Below are positions 1 through 6,022 of a DNA stretch of 10,535 bases, piece after piece (within the stretch, counting starts at the first letter, position 1; each line of letters begins with the position of its first letter). The notes under the pieces are model-generated. The model was not told where the DNA came from, did no database searches, and worked only from the letters and a program-made list of their open reading frames with translations. The position numbers were made by a program, and so were the translations under genes. The DNA lies in the NCBI GenBank assembly GCA_910578965.1, contig CAJTSP010000092.1:1-10535 (forward strand). The letters are read 5' to 3'. The DNA is from an uncultured Oscillospiraceae bacterium (GTDB taxonomy: Bacteria; Bacillota; Clostridia; Oscillospirales; Ruminococcaceae).

Positions 1-526
1 AGCTGGCGCCGTACACCACCATGCTTACCCGCACCTGGCCTACCCCGCGCAGACACATGATATAGCAACTGGAAAACCCGTACAGCACAAAGCTGAGGGC
101 CAGTACCTGCAGGTAGCTGGCCCCGGCTGTGACAACCGCCTCATCGGACGAAAAAATGCGCAGGATGGCCCGCGGCATCAAAAGCCCCGCCAGGGTAAAC
201 AGGCCGGAAGCCAGCGCCACAAACCGCAGGCTCAGGGCAACTAACTGCCGCACCCGCAGCATGTCCTGCCGGCCCCAATACTGCGCAATCAGCACCGACG
301 CGCCGCTGGCCAGGCCAAAGCACAGGCAGTTCAGGATCAAAAACGGCTGCCCGCCCAGGTTTGCCGCCGTGATGGCCAGGTCGCCCAACTGGCCCAGCAT
401 TACCGTGTCCATCATGTTCACCCCGAGGCTGATGATGTTTTGCAGCGCGATGGGCAGGGTAAGGGCAAGGGTGGTTTTATAAAATGCTTTATCGGTAGAA
501 AAATACCGAGAGAGTGAGGCGGCCAT
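1..526 (-). CDS. MATE family multidrug efflux transporter, N-terminal part (runs off the window)
   Basis: About 175 codons of the N-terminus are present; the rest lies beyond base 1. The reading begins MAASLSRYFSTDK and continues with hydrophobic segments. These include LPIALQNIISLGVNMMDTVM and later GASVLIAQYWGRQD. The pattern of an LPI..Q....N..D..M.G.LG opening followed by GAS.LIAQYWG..D is typical of MatE domains, which are cation-coupled exporters of drugs or metabolites with 12 membrane helices. At least four helices are visible here. I chose the ATG at 526 because it is in frame with the family N-terminus; the ribosome site AAAGGAG lies about 12 bases upstream, a little far. Another ATG at 533 has better spacing but is out of frame and soon stops. 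The gene is divergent from the AraC regulator at 906, which suggests, but does not prove, that the regulator controls it. The substrate cannot be inferred. Confidence 0.9.
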   Translation of the reverse strand, partial: MAASLSRYFSTDKAFYKTTLALTLPIALQNIISLGVNMMDTVMLGQLGDLAITAANLGGQPFLILNCLCFGLASGASVLIAQYWGRQDMLRVRQLVALSLRFVALASGLFTLAGLLMPRAILRIFSSDEAVVTAGASYLQVLALSFVLYGFSSCYIMCLRGVGQVRVSMVVYGAS

Positions 527-601
527 GGCGCATCGGCGCTCCTTTCGGGCAAGAATGCTACACCGGCAGGCAGCTATGCCCGCCAAAATGCGTATTGCTC
601 T

Positions 602-630
602 ACTATACCAGTTTTGCAAACGGGTTGCAA
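602..630 (-). promoter_or_regulatory. Sigma-A promoter for the MATE gene
   Basis: On the minus strand a -35 box TTGCAA (625-630) is separated by exactly 17 bases from a -10 box TATAGT (602-607), about 75 bases upstream of the MATE start. A second TTGCAA-like word lies inside the spacer. The -35 edge lies 7 bases from the left target-duplication copy of the inserted element at 647-791. Confidence 0.65.
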
Positions 631-646
631 GCCCGGCTTGAGCCCA

Positions 647-791
647 GGGAGTGTCCAAACCGGGAAGCTGTCGGCCGGCCGGGCGCGGGGGAGCAGTCTC
701 TCAAGGCAACAGGACCCCTTCCCCGAAAGCCTTTCGAGATTATCCCCGCGCCCGGCCTGGGCCAGCAAAAAACCTTGCAGTGGACACTCCC
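647..791. mobile_element. MITE-like non-autonomous transposable element with 9-bp target site duplication
   Basis: The element is 145 bp. Its ends are perfect 11-bp terminal inverted repeats, GGGAGTGTCCA at 647-657 and its complement at 781-791. Immediately outside them is an exact 9-bp direct repeat, TTGAGCCCA, at 638-646 and 792-800, the expected trace of transposition. The interior is also an imperfect palindrome: GGCCGGGCGCGGGG (677-690) pairs perfectly with 744-757, and TCTCTCAAGGC (697-707) pairs with 730-740 with two mismatches, so the whole element could fold into one long hairpin. No transposase is encoded, so it would have to be mobilised in trans. The 9-bp duplication fits families such as IS256 or IS4, but I cannot assign the parent from these ends alone. 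A small perfect dyad, CGAAAG/CTTTCG (724-736), lies near the loop. Confidence 0.8.
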
Positions 792-807
792 TTGAGCCCA
801 AAAACAG

Positions 808-836
808 TTGCGGGCCTCCGGCGGCTGTTGTACAAT
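808..836 (+). promoter_or_regulatory. Sigma-A promoter for the AraC-family regulator
   Basis: TTGCGG (808-813) and TACAAT (831-836) are separated by 17 bases. Transcription would start near 843, leaving a leader of about 60 bases to the ATG at 906. The -35 box lies 7 bases outside the right target duplication of the MITE, so the insertion spared both divergent promoters. Confidence 0.65.
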
Positions 837-905
837 AATAAAGCAAAGGAACGACATAAGGCCTGCGCCGCTGCGGCCGATCAAAGCAAAAAAGGAGGAC
901 GCCCG

Positions 906-1814
906 ATGGCCTACACCGCCTTGACCCTGCGCTGCCCTCTCCGGGTGGAGCGGCTGGTTTCGGTGCACTATTTTGAATATGGCCCGGATTATGCTTTTGC
1001 CGGCGAACGGCATGATTTTTGGGAGCTTGTTTATGTGGACAAGGGCGAAATTGCGGCCACTGCCGGCAAGGCCGAAAAGCTGCTGCACCGCGGCCAGATG
1101 ATCTTTCATTCCCCGGGCGAATTCCATAGCCTGCGGGCGGCAGGCCGTACCGCGCCCAACCTGGTTATCGTGGGCTTTTACTGCGCCGGGCCCGAGATGG
1201 CTTTTTTTGAGGGCAGGGTGCTGGCGGTGGGCGGTCCCGAGCAGGCCGCGCTCGCCGTAATTGTGGAACAGGCGGCTGCCGCCTTTTCCACCCCGCTGGA
1301 CGACCCCCTTTTGCAGCGGCTGGAGCGGCGTGCCGCGCCGCCCTTCGGGGCCGAGCAGCTCATTGCCCTGGCGCTCGAGGGCATGCTGCTGGGCCTTGTT
1401 CGCCGGGAAGGCGCGGCCGGGCGGCTCACTACCCAGCTACGCAGCCAGGACCGGGCAGGGCTGTTTGAGCGCACCCAAAATTACCTGGAGGCAAATTTGC
1501 ACCGGCAGCTCACCCTGGCCGAGATTTGCCGCGACAACCTTGTGGGCCGCAGCTACCTGCAAAAGGTCTTTCGAGAAAAAACCGGCGGCGGTGTAATGGA
1601 ATACTTTGGCCGGCGCAAGATTCGCCGCGCTAAGGAGCTGATCCGGGAGGGCCGGCATAATTTTACCGAGATTGCCGCCCTGCTGGGCTATACCTCCATC
1701 CATTATTTTTCGCGCCATTTCAAAAGGGTCACCGGTATGACCCCCTCGGAATATGCCGGCTCGGTTAAGTTGCTGGCCCGTACCGGCCGGGGCGAGGGGC
1801 CGGACGGGCCCTGA
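906..1814 (+). CDS. AraC/XylS family transcriptional regulator with N-terminal cupin sensor domain
   Basis: A 302-residue protein, the normal length for the family. Residues about 20-100 form a cupin-type sensor. Histidine 36 and glutamate 40 lie in the segment RHDFWELVYVDKGEI, and PGEFH (70-74) follows, as in AraC_binding domains. Residues 201-284 are the double helix-turn-helix: the first motif runs LTLAEICRDNLVGRSYLQKV and the second begins FTEIAALLGYTSIHYFSRHF, ending in the family signature GMTPSEY. I start at the ATG at 906, which follows a strong AAAGGAGG site; the reading frame stays open to 651 only because it runs through the non-coding MITE and leader. The ligand is unknown. The gene is divergent from a MATE transporter, so it is probably that pump's activator and may also act on its own promoter. 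The C-terminal tail after about 285 is Gly/Arg-rich and not conserved. Confidence 0.92.
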   Translation: MAYTALTLRCPLRVERLVSVHYFEYGPDYAFAGERHDFWELVYVDKGEIAATAGKAEKLLHRGQMIFHSPGEFHSLRAAGRTAPNLVIVGFYCAGPEMAFFEGRVLAVGGPEQAALAVIVEQAAAAFSTPLDDPLLQRLERRAAPPFGAEQLIALALEGMLLGLVRREGAAGRLTTQLRSQDRAGLFERTQNYLEANLHRQLTLAEICRDNLVGRSYLQKVFREKTGGGVMEYFGRRKIRRAKELIREGRHNFTEIAALLGYTSIHYFSRHFKRVTGMTPSEYAGSVKLLARTGRGEGPDGP

Positions 1815-1881
1815 GCGGCCCGGCCGCCTGAGGCTTAAAAAGGCGGCGGGCCGGGCGTGCCCTTGCAGCACGGGCTAAATC

Positions 1882-1921
1882 AAACGCCGCCCCCGGAAAG
1901 CTTTCCGGGGGCGGCGTTTTT
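1882..1921 (+). terminator. Rho-independent terminator of the AraC gene (possibly bidirectional)
   Basis: A perfect 19-bp-arm palindrome (1882-1900 / 1901-1919), whose core arm is CGCCGCCCCCGGAAAG, is followed by a T run at 1917-1921. A weaker second hairpin with one bulge (1816-1829 with 1841-1853) sits directly after the regulator stop codon. On the minus strand only TTTGATTT follows the stem, so termination of galE transcripts here is possible but weaker. Confidence 0.85.
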
Positions 1922-1933
1922 ACGTATTGAGAG

Positions 1934-1968
1934 TTTTGCGGCCAGGCCCGGTAGGCCCGGCCGCAAAA
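1934..1968. other. Strong intergenic hairpin between convergent genes
   Basis: TTTTGCGGCCAGGCC (1934-1948) pairs with 1954-1968 with one A/C mismatch around a five-base loop. No T run follows on either strand, so it is not a standard terminator. It lies in the 287-bp convergent gap between the regulator and galE and may stop or stabilise galE transcripts. A weak stem AAGGC/GCCTT (2075-2088) closer to the galE stop is the only other galE terminator candidate. Confidence 0.5.
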
Positions 1969-1976
1969 GACGTGGG

Positions 1977-2065
1977 TTCCACAAGCTCCTGCAAAAGGCG
2001 CATCCGGCTTCGTCAACATCCGCGCCTGCGGGGCAGGGGATTCCACAAGCGCGCCTACAAAAGGC
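1977..2065. repeat. Imperfect direct repeat pair in the regulator-galE gap
   Basis: The stretch TTCCACAAGC followed by CCT.CAAAAGGC occurs at 1977-2000 and again at 2041-2065, 64 bases apart, with a small insertion and a few substitutions. No ribosome site or convincing reading frame joins them. They may be remnants of a degraded duplicated sequence; the function is unknown. Confidence 0.45.
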
Positions 2066-2101
2066 TCGCCCGCAAAGGCTGTAGCCTTAAAGAGCGCGGC
2101 C

Positions 2102-3130
2102 TTATTCTTCAGCGCCCTTGTAGCCGTCCGGGTTCATGCTCTGCCATTTCCAGCTATCGGCACACATCCGCTCGATGCCGTACTCGGCCTGCCAGCCCAG
2201 CTCGGCCTTGGCTTTGGCAGGGTCGGCCCAGCACTCGGCGATGTCGCCGGGGCGGCGCGGGTCAATTACATAAGGGATCGGCTTGCCACAGGCCTTTTCA
2301 TAGGCGCGGATCACGTCCAGTACGCTGTAGCCGTGGCCGGTTCCCAGGTTGCATACAAACAGGCCGGGCTTTTGCTCCAGCTTGCGGATGGCCGCCACAT
2401 GCCCGCGGGCAAGGTCTACCACATGGATGTAGTCCCGTACGCCGGTGCCGTCCGGGGTGGGGTAGTCGCTGCCGAACACGTGCACCTTTTCCAGCTTGCC
2501 CACCGCCACCTTGGCAATGTAGGGCACCAGGTTGTTGGGGATGCCGTTGGGATCCTCGCCAATCAGGCCGCTTTCGTGTGCGCCAATGGGGTTGAAATAG
2601 CGCAGCAGCGCTACGTTAAGCTCAGGGTCGGCGGCGCAGCAGTCGGTCAGGATGCGCTCGTTGAACACCTTGGTGGTGCCGTAGGGGTTGGTGGTGGCGC
2701 CGGTAGGCATGTCCTCGGTGATGGGTACCCGGGCGGGGTCGCCGTAAACGGTGGCCGAGGAAGAAAAGACAAAGTTTTTTACCCCATGCCGCCGCATTAC
2801 ATCTAAAATCACCAGGGTGGTATTGAGGTTGTTGATGTAGTATTCAATCGGCTTGGATACGCTCTCGCCCACCGCCTTGTAGGCCGCAAATTGGATTACC
2901 GCCGTGATGTCCGGGCAGGCCTCAAAGATTTTCTCGACCTCGGCCGGGTCCGTCATATCGGCCTGGATAAATCGGAACGGCTTGCCGGCAATCTTTTCTA
3001 CCCGCTCAAGGGCTTTTGGGCAGGAGTTATAGTAATTGTCCGCCACAACAATGTCGTAGCCGGCCGCCAAAAGTTCCACGCAGGTATGGCTGCCGATGTA
3101 TCCGGCGCCGCCGCTTACCAAAATCGCCAT
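2102..3130 (-). CDS. galE: UDP-glucose 4-epimerase
   Basis: A 342-residue protein of standard GalE length. It interconverts UDP-galactose and UDP-glucose with tightly bound NAD, the last step of the Leloir route, and supplies UDP-galactose for surface glycans; it is cytosolic. The Rossmann motif GGAGYIG is at residues 7-13. The short-chain dehydrogenase catalytic set is intact: SSS at 123-125 and YGTTK with Tyr150 and Lys154, plus the conserved LRYFNPIGAH, NNLVPYI and DGTGVRDYIHVVDLA segments. I choose the ATG at 3130 because AAGGAG sits 8 bases upstream and MAILVSGGAGYIGSH is the canonical N-terminus; the frame is open to 3337 but that part is leader. It is the last gene of the minus-strand block, 306 bp after the reductase, and has its own candidate promoter. 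Specificity for N-acetylated sugars cannot be settled by eye. Confidence 0.96.
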   Translation of the reverse strand: MAILVSGGAGYIGSHTCVELLAAGYDIVVADNYYNSCPKALERVEKIAGKPFRFIQADMTDPAEVEKIFEACPDITAVIQFAAYKAVGESVSKPIEYYINNLNTTLVILDVMRRHGVKNFVFSSSATVYGDPARVPITEDMPTGATTNPYGTTKVFNERILTDCCAADPELNVALLRYFNPIGAHESGLIGEDPNGIPNNLVPYIAKVAVGKLEKVHVFGSDYPTPDGTGVRDYIHVVDLARGHVAAIRKLEQKPGLFVCNLGTGHGYSVLDVIRAYEKACGKPIPYVIDPRRPGDIAECWADPAKAKAELGWQAEYGIERMCADSWKWQSMNPDGYKGAEE

Positions 3131-3165
3131 GCAAAACACTCCTTTTTTTGTGGGGGCCGGCGGGC

Positions 3166-3197
3166 CGGCCGGTGGGGGGAGGCCCCCGCACCGGCCG
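3166..3197 (-). promoter_or_regulatory. Very stable hairpin in the galE leader
   Basis: In the galE 5' leader CGGCCGGTG (3166-3174) pairs perfectly with 3189-3197, and the intervening G and C runs can extend the stem. It ends about 20 bases before the AAGGAG ribosome site. No T run follows it in the transcript direction, so it is not an intrinsic terminator. It could stabilise the messenger or modulate translation; no known riboswitch is recognised. Confidence 0.45.
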
Positions 3198-3271
3198 CTG
3201 CGCATCCGGTCCCATTTTATAGCTTCTTGTTGCTTTGGCCGGCCCTCGGCCGGCAGTACCGCCCGGTTCCT

Positions 3272-3300
3272 ATCGTAATACAGCCGCCGGGTTTTGGAAA
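3272..3300 (-). promoter_or_regulatory. Candidate promoter for galE
   Basis: On the minus strand TTTCCA (3295-3300) and TACGAT (3272-3277) are spaced by 17 bases, about 140 bases before the galE start. The boxes are imperfect. A nearby TATAAA word further downstream has no good -35 partner. Confidence 0.4.
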
Positions 3301-3314
3301 TAGACGTTTCCGGC

Positions 3315-3366
3315 AAAAGGATATACAAAACGTGCATATCCAGGGCCGGGCAAAGCCCCGCCCTGG
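3315..3366 (-). terminator. Tandem hairpins downstream of the thioredoxin-reductase-like gene
   Basis: Reading the minus strand, a 12-bp stem with one mismatch (3355-3366 with 3340-3351, loop of three) comes first. A second stem, GGATAT/ATATCC (3336-3341 with 3319-3324), follows and ends in TTTT at 3315-3318. The stems share bases and could be alternatives. This probably ends transcription coming from the reductase gene, about 70 bases past its stop. Confidence 0.45.
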
Positions 3367-3436
3367 CCAGGCTCTTGCGGGCCGGGATGCGTTTGGGGGC
3401 GGGGGCCGCTGTATTGCAGGGGCTGTACCCTTGCGC

Positions 3437-4399
3437 CTAAGGCCGGGCAGGGTGCTCCCGCAGGTACTCGCCTGCAAAATAGGCCGCAGCCGCGCCGTCC
3501 GCTGCGGCCGTCACAATCTGGCGGAGCGGCTTTTTCCGCGCGTCCCCCGCCGCGAATACGCCCGGCAGGGCGGTGCGGGTGGTTTCGTCTGCAAGCAGGT
3601 AGCCCGCTTCATCCATGGGGAGCTGCCCGGCAAACAAGGCCGTATCCGGTACCCGGCCAATCGCAATAAATACCCCGTCGCAGGGCAGCACCCGCTCCGT
3701 GGCCCCGCCCGGCCCATCCGTGGCCAGCCGCACGCCGGTGACGGTTTCGTTGTGTAGGATTCCGGCCACCCGGCTGTTCCAAACAAATTCCACCCCGGCT
3801 GCCTCCAATGCCCTTTGGCGGGCGGGAGCCGCCCGCAGGGCGTCGCGCCGGTGCACCAAAAACACCTTTTTGCACAGCCGGGCCAGGTATTCGGCATCGT
3901 CTGCGGCGCTGTTTCCGCCGCCTGCCACAACCACCGTTTTGCCGCGGTAAAACATGCCGTCGCACACCGCGCAGTAGCTTACCCCGCGCCCGGCCAGCGC
4001 AGTCTCCTCAGGCAGGCCCAGGCGCCGGGGGCCCGCCCCGGTGGCCAGCACCACCGTGCGGGCCAAAAGCTCGGAACTGCCGCCGTTTGCGGCGCTGTCC
4101 AGCGTGATGCGCTTGGGGCTTGCGGAAAGCTCCGCCGCCGCCGCGCCGGCATAAAGGGTCTTTGCGCCAAACCGCTCGGCCCCGGCCTGCATCTTCTGTG
4201 CTAATAAAAAGCCTTCTACCCCTTCATCAAAGCCGGGGTAGTTGTCGATTACACCGGTGGCGGCCATCTGCCCGCCCGGCGCGGTGCGTTCCAGCACTGC
4301 CGCCGTCAGGCCGGCCCGTGCGGCGTAGAGCGCGGCCGTATAGCCGGCCGGCCCGCCGCCGATCACCGCCATGTCGTATACCAGCGCCTTGCCCTGCAT
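3437..4399 (-). CDS. trxB: Thioredoxin-disulfide reductase-like FAD/NADPH oxidoreductase
   Basis: A 320-residue protein, matching low-molecular-weight TrxB. It should move electrons from NADPH through FAD to a redox-active disulfide and on to thioredoxin or a similar partner in the cytosol. The FAD motif GGGPAG is at residues 14-19. The redox disulfide is CAVC (Cys143, Cys146) followed by DG. The NADPH fold shows AGGGNSAADDA (159-169), with HRRD at 183-186 consistent with binding the NADPH phosphate. The C-terminal FAD motif GDARKKPLRQ starts at 285. I start at the ATG at 4399, seven bases after AAGGGGG; the frame is open upstream to 4516 but that includes the nagB terminator. No thioredoxin gene is adjacent, so the physiological partner is unproven. 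A strong terminator lies only 27 bases upstream of the start, so it may depend on readthrough from nagB. Confidence 0.9.
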   Translation of the reverse strand: MQGKALVYDMAVIGGGPAGYTAALYAARAGLTAAVLERTAPGGQMAATGVIDNYPGFDEGVEGFLLAQKMQAGAERFGAKTLYAGAAAAELSASPKRITLDSAANGGSSELLARTVVLATGAGPRRLGLPEETALAGRGVSYCAVCDGMFYRGKTVVVAGGGNSAADDAEYLARLCKKVFLVHRRDALRAAPARQRALEAAGVEFVWNSRVAGILHNETVTGVRLATDGPGGATERVLPCDGVFIAIGRVPDTALFAGQLPMDEAGYLLADETTRTALPGVFAAGDARKKPLRQIVTAAADGAAAAYFAGEYLREHPARP

Positions 4400-4426
4400 T
4401 GCCTGCCCCCTTAAAAGCTTGTGTGT

Positions 4427-4459
4427 AAAAAGCGGGCGGCGGAAAGACCCGCCGCCCGC
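4427..4459 (-). terminator. Rho-independent terminator after nagB
   Basis: On the minus strand an 11-bp perfect GC stem, GCGGGCGGCGG (4449-4459) against 4432-4442 with a six-base loop, is followed directly by five T residues (4427-4431 on the plus strand read as A). It lies 65-100 bases past the nagB stop and 27 bases before the reductase ATG. Confidence 0.88.
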
Positions 4460-4523
4460 GCGGTAGCCGCCAATAGTGTGCACGGTGGGCGCGGCAGCTA
4501 TGCGCGGCGCCCGCAAACCCCGC

Positions 4524-5261
4524 TCAGCCCTGCCAGCCGGCGGCCTTGGCCAGTTCTTCCTCGATCACCACCACCACGTCCGGGTGCAGCTTTAACAGGG
4601 TGCTGGGGTTCTGGGTGGTGATGCGCCCGTCCCCGATCAGCCCCCGGATGGCGTCGGCCTTGGCCGGGCCATTGGCCATCAGTACAATTTTTTTGGCGGC
4701 CAGGATGTCGGCCATGCCCATGGTGATGGCACTGGTGGGCACCTCCTCGCGGGAGGCAAAAAACCGCGCGTTGGCGTTGATGGTGCTCTCGGTGAGCTGC
4801 TCGATGTGGGCCTCGGCCACCAGCGCGTCCCCCGCTTCGTTAAAGGCGATGTGTCCGTTGTTGCCAATGCCCAGCAACTGCAGATCGGCCGCGCCGCCCT
4901 CGCGCACCTTCTGCTCCAGTGCGGCGGCATTGGCGGCGGCGTCCCCCAGGCCGTTGGCCACATAGGTGTTTGCCTTGTCGATATTTACGTGATCGAACAG
5001 GTTTTCGTCCATAAAATAGCGGTAGCTCTGCGGATGGGTGGCCGGGATGCCGCAGTATTCGTCCAGGTTTACCGTGCGTACCCGGCTGAAATCCACCTCG
5101 CCGGCCTTGTTTGCCTCGATCAGCTTTTTGTACATGGGCACGGGGGTCCCGCCGGTGGCGAGGCCCAGCTTGCAGTCCGGCTTTTGGCGGATCAGCTCGC
5201 AAAACATCTGCGCTACAACTTGGCAACTTTCGTCATAGCTTTTGGTCACAATTACCTGCAT
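4524..5261 (-). CDS. nagB: Glucosamine-6-phosphate deaminase
   Basis: A 245-residue protein of the short Gram-positive NagB type. It converts glucosamine-6-phosphate to fructose-6-phosphate and ammonium, feeding host or wall amino sugars into glycolysis in the cytosol. Visible motifs are LGLATGGTPVPMYKKL (33-48), VNLDEYCG with Asp67, and GIGNNGHIAFNEAGD, which carries His137 and Glu142. Where the E. coli enzyme has an aspartate (NDGHIAFNE) this one has Asn135, as do Bacillus-type enzymes. The ATG at 5261 is preceded by TTGGAG ten bases upstream and gives the family N-terminus; the frame stays open only to 5312. It has its own promoter and terminator, so it is probably a single-gene unit. No nagA or PTS gene is next to it. 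Confidence 0.95.
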   Translation of the reverse strand: MQVIVTKSYDESCQVVAQMFCELIRQKPDCKLGLATGGTPVPMYKKLIEANKAGEVDFSRVRTVNLDEYCGIPATHPQSYRYFMDENLFDHVNIDKANTYVANGLGDAAANAAALEQKVREGGAADLQLLGIGNNGHIAFNEAGDALVAEAHIEQLTESTINANARFFASREEVPTSAITMGMADILAAKKIVLMANGPAKADAIRGLIGDGRITTQNPSTLLKLHPDVVVVIEEELAKAAGWQG

Positions 5262-5338
5262 GGTCGGCACACTCCAATTCCCTGTTTTTTGCGCGTCCCT
5301 TGAGCGGCCCAAAAGGGCAGGGCGCTTTTTATGCTTCT

Positions 5339-5367
5339 ATCATACCGCGAAAACCCGTTTCTGAACA
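5339..5367 (-). promoter_or_regulatory. Candidate promoter for nagB
   Basis: A good -10 box TATGAT (5339-5344) on the minus strand has a poor -35, TGTTCA (5362-5367), at 17 bases. The leader to the ATG would be about 70 bases and contains a small GCCC-TTTT-GGGC stem (5307-5318). A weak -35 would fit a regulated promoter, but no recognisable GntR/NagR operator was found. Confidence 0.45.
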
Positions 5368-5469
5368 GCCCCAAAGATGCCCAAAGTTTGCACGAAAAGA
5401 TTGGCGGCTGCCCGCCGGCAAAAAAATCGGGCGGGTTTGGCACCAAAATGAAATAAAACCCCCTGCTGG

Positions 5470-5498
5470 TTCGTTTACAAGAGCAGAAGGCCGATAAA
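5470..5498 (+). promoter_or_regulatory. Weak candidate promoter for the small membrane protein gene
   Basis: TTCGTT (5470-5475) and GATAAA (5493-5498) are 17 bases apart, about 70 bases upstream of the ATG at 5571. Both boxes are imperfect and no better pair was seen on the plus strand in this gap. Confidence 0.28.
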
Positions 5499-5513
5499 AA
5501 ATGCCCGCAGGCG

Positions 5514-5544
5514 GCACGGCGGGCCCCAAAGGGGCCGGCCGTGC
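5514..5544. other. Long GC hairpin between nagB and the DUF2500-like gene
   Basis: A 14-bp stem with one mismatch around an AAA loop (5514-5527 with 5531-5544). On the plus strand it sits in the leader just before the AGGAGGG ribosome site of the gene at 5571. On the minus strand a nearby GCCCGC/GCGGGC stem followed by ATTTTTTA (about 5494-5524) could act as a terminator for antisense transcription running towards nagB. Confidence 0.5.
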
Positions 5545-5570
5545 ATGGCGGCATTGCAGGAGGGATCAAG

Positions 5571-5891
5571 ATGCGGTGGATGTGGATTGTGGCCGGCATT
5601 GCGGCAGCCGGTGCGGCGGTGGGGCTTTTGGCCCTCTTTACAAGGCGTATGTCCCGGATGGGCCGGGGCGAGGTAAGCATTATGGCAACGGTAAGCCGGG
5701 TAAACCTGGCCGGCCCCCAAGGGCCGACGGCCTGCTTTATGCTGCCGCGGCAAAGGGAGCTGAAGTTCCGCCTTCCGTCGGCCCTGGCGCGGGAGCTTGC
5801 ACCCGGCCAGCGCGGCGTGCTCACCTACCGCGGGCAGGAATTCATCTATTTTGTGCGCAGGGAGGAGCCGGGCGCGTCTGCCGCGTGCTGA
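5571..5891 (+). CDS. Small membrane-anchored protein, DUF2500-like
   Basis: A 106-residue protein starting at the ATG at 5571, six bases after a strong AGGAGGG site. Residues 3-24 (WMWIVAGIAAAGAAVGLLAL) form one hydrophobic segment, with Arg-rich TRRMSRMGRG after it, so the N-terminus is probably outside or embedded and the rest cytosolic by the positive-inside rule. The remainder reads as a small beta domain: VSIMATVSRVN, then FMLPRQRELKFRLPSALARE, then LAPGQRGVLTYRGQEFIYFVR. The order ATV..., an F/L...E.KF strand, then GQRG.LTY.G..F..F resembles DUF2500 proteins, whose function is not known. The match is by pattern and the family call is tentative. It stands alone between divergent nagB and convergent carboxypeptidase. 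Confidence 0.7.
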   Translation: MRWMWIVAGIAAAGAAVGLLALFTRRMSRMGRGEVSIMATVSRVNLAGPQGPTACFMLPRQRELKFRLPSALARELAPGQRGVLTYRGQEFIYFVRREEPGASAAC

Positions 5892-5943
5892 GCGCCGCGG
5901 CGCCGGGCGGCTTCCTTGTTAAGCCCGACCCAACCGATCGCAT

Positions 5944-5979
5944 AGGCCGCTGCCGGCGCTTAAGCGCCGGCAGCGGCCT
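5944..5979. terminator. 36-nt perfect palindrome between convergent genes
   Basis: Bases 5944-5961 are perfectly complementary to 5962-5979, giving an 18-bp arm centred on GCGCTTAAGCGC. It lies between the plus gene ending at 5891 and the carboxypeptidase ending at 6023, where a shared bidirectional terminator is expected. There is no T run on either side, so termination would rest on the stem alone. Confidence 0.6.
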
Positions 5980-6022
5980 TGTAGCTTGGCGGCCGGGCGG
6001 GGCCTTTGGCAGGGGTGCGCCG

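Noticed and set aside
651..905. 85-residue N-terminal extension of the AraC regulator
   Set aside because: It would translate the MITE and the promoter; the ATG at 906 has a strong ribosome site and gives the normal protein length.
2333..3757. Plus-strand open frames opposite galE and the reductase (2333-2806 and 2891-3757)
   Set aside because: They are antisense to genes with intact motifs and show no family signature or ribosome site.
4400..4516. 39-residue N-terminal extension of the thioredoxin-reductase-like protein
   Set aside because: It would encode the nagB terminator hairpin; the FAD motif is correctly placed from the ATG at 4399.
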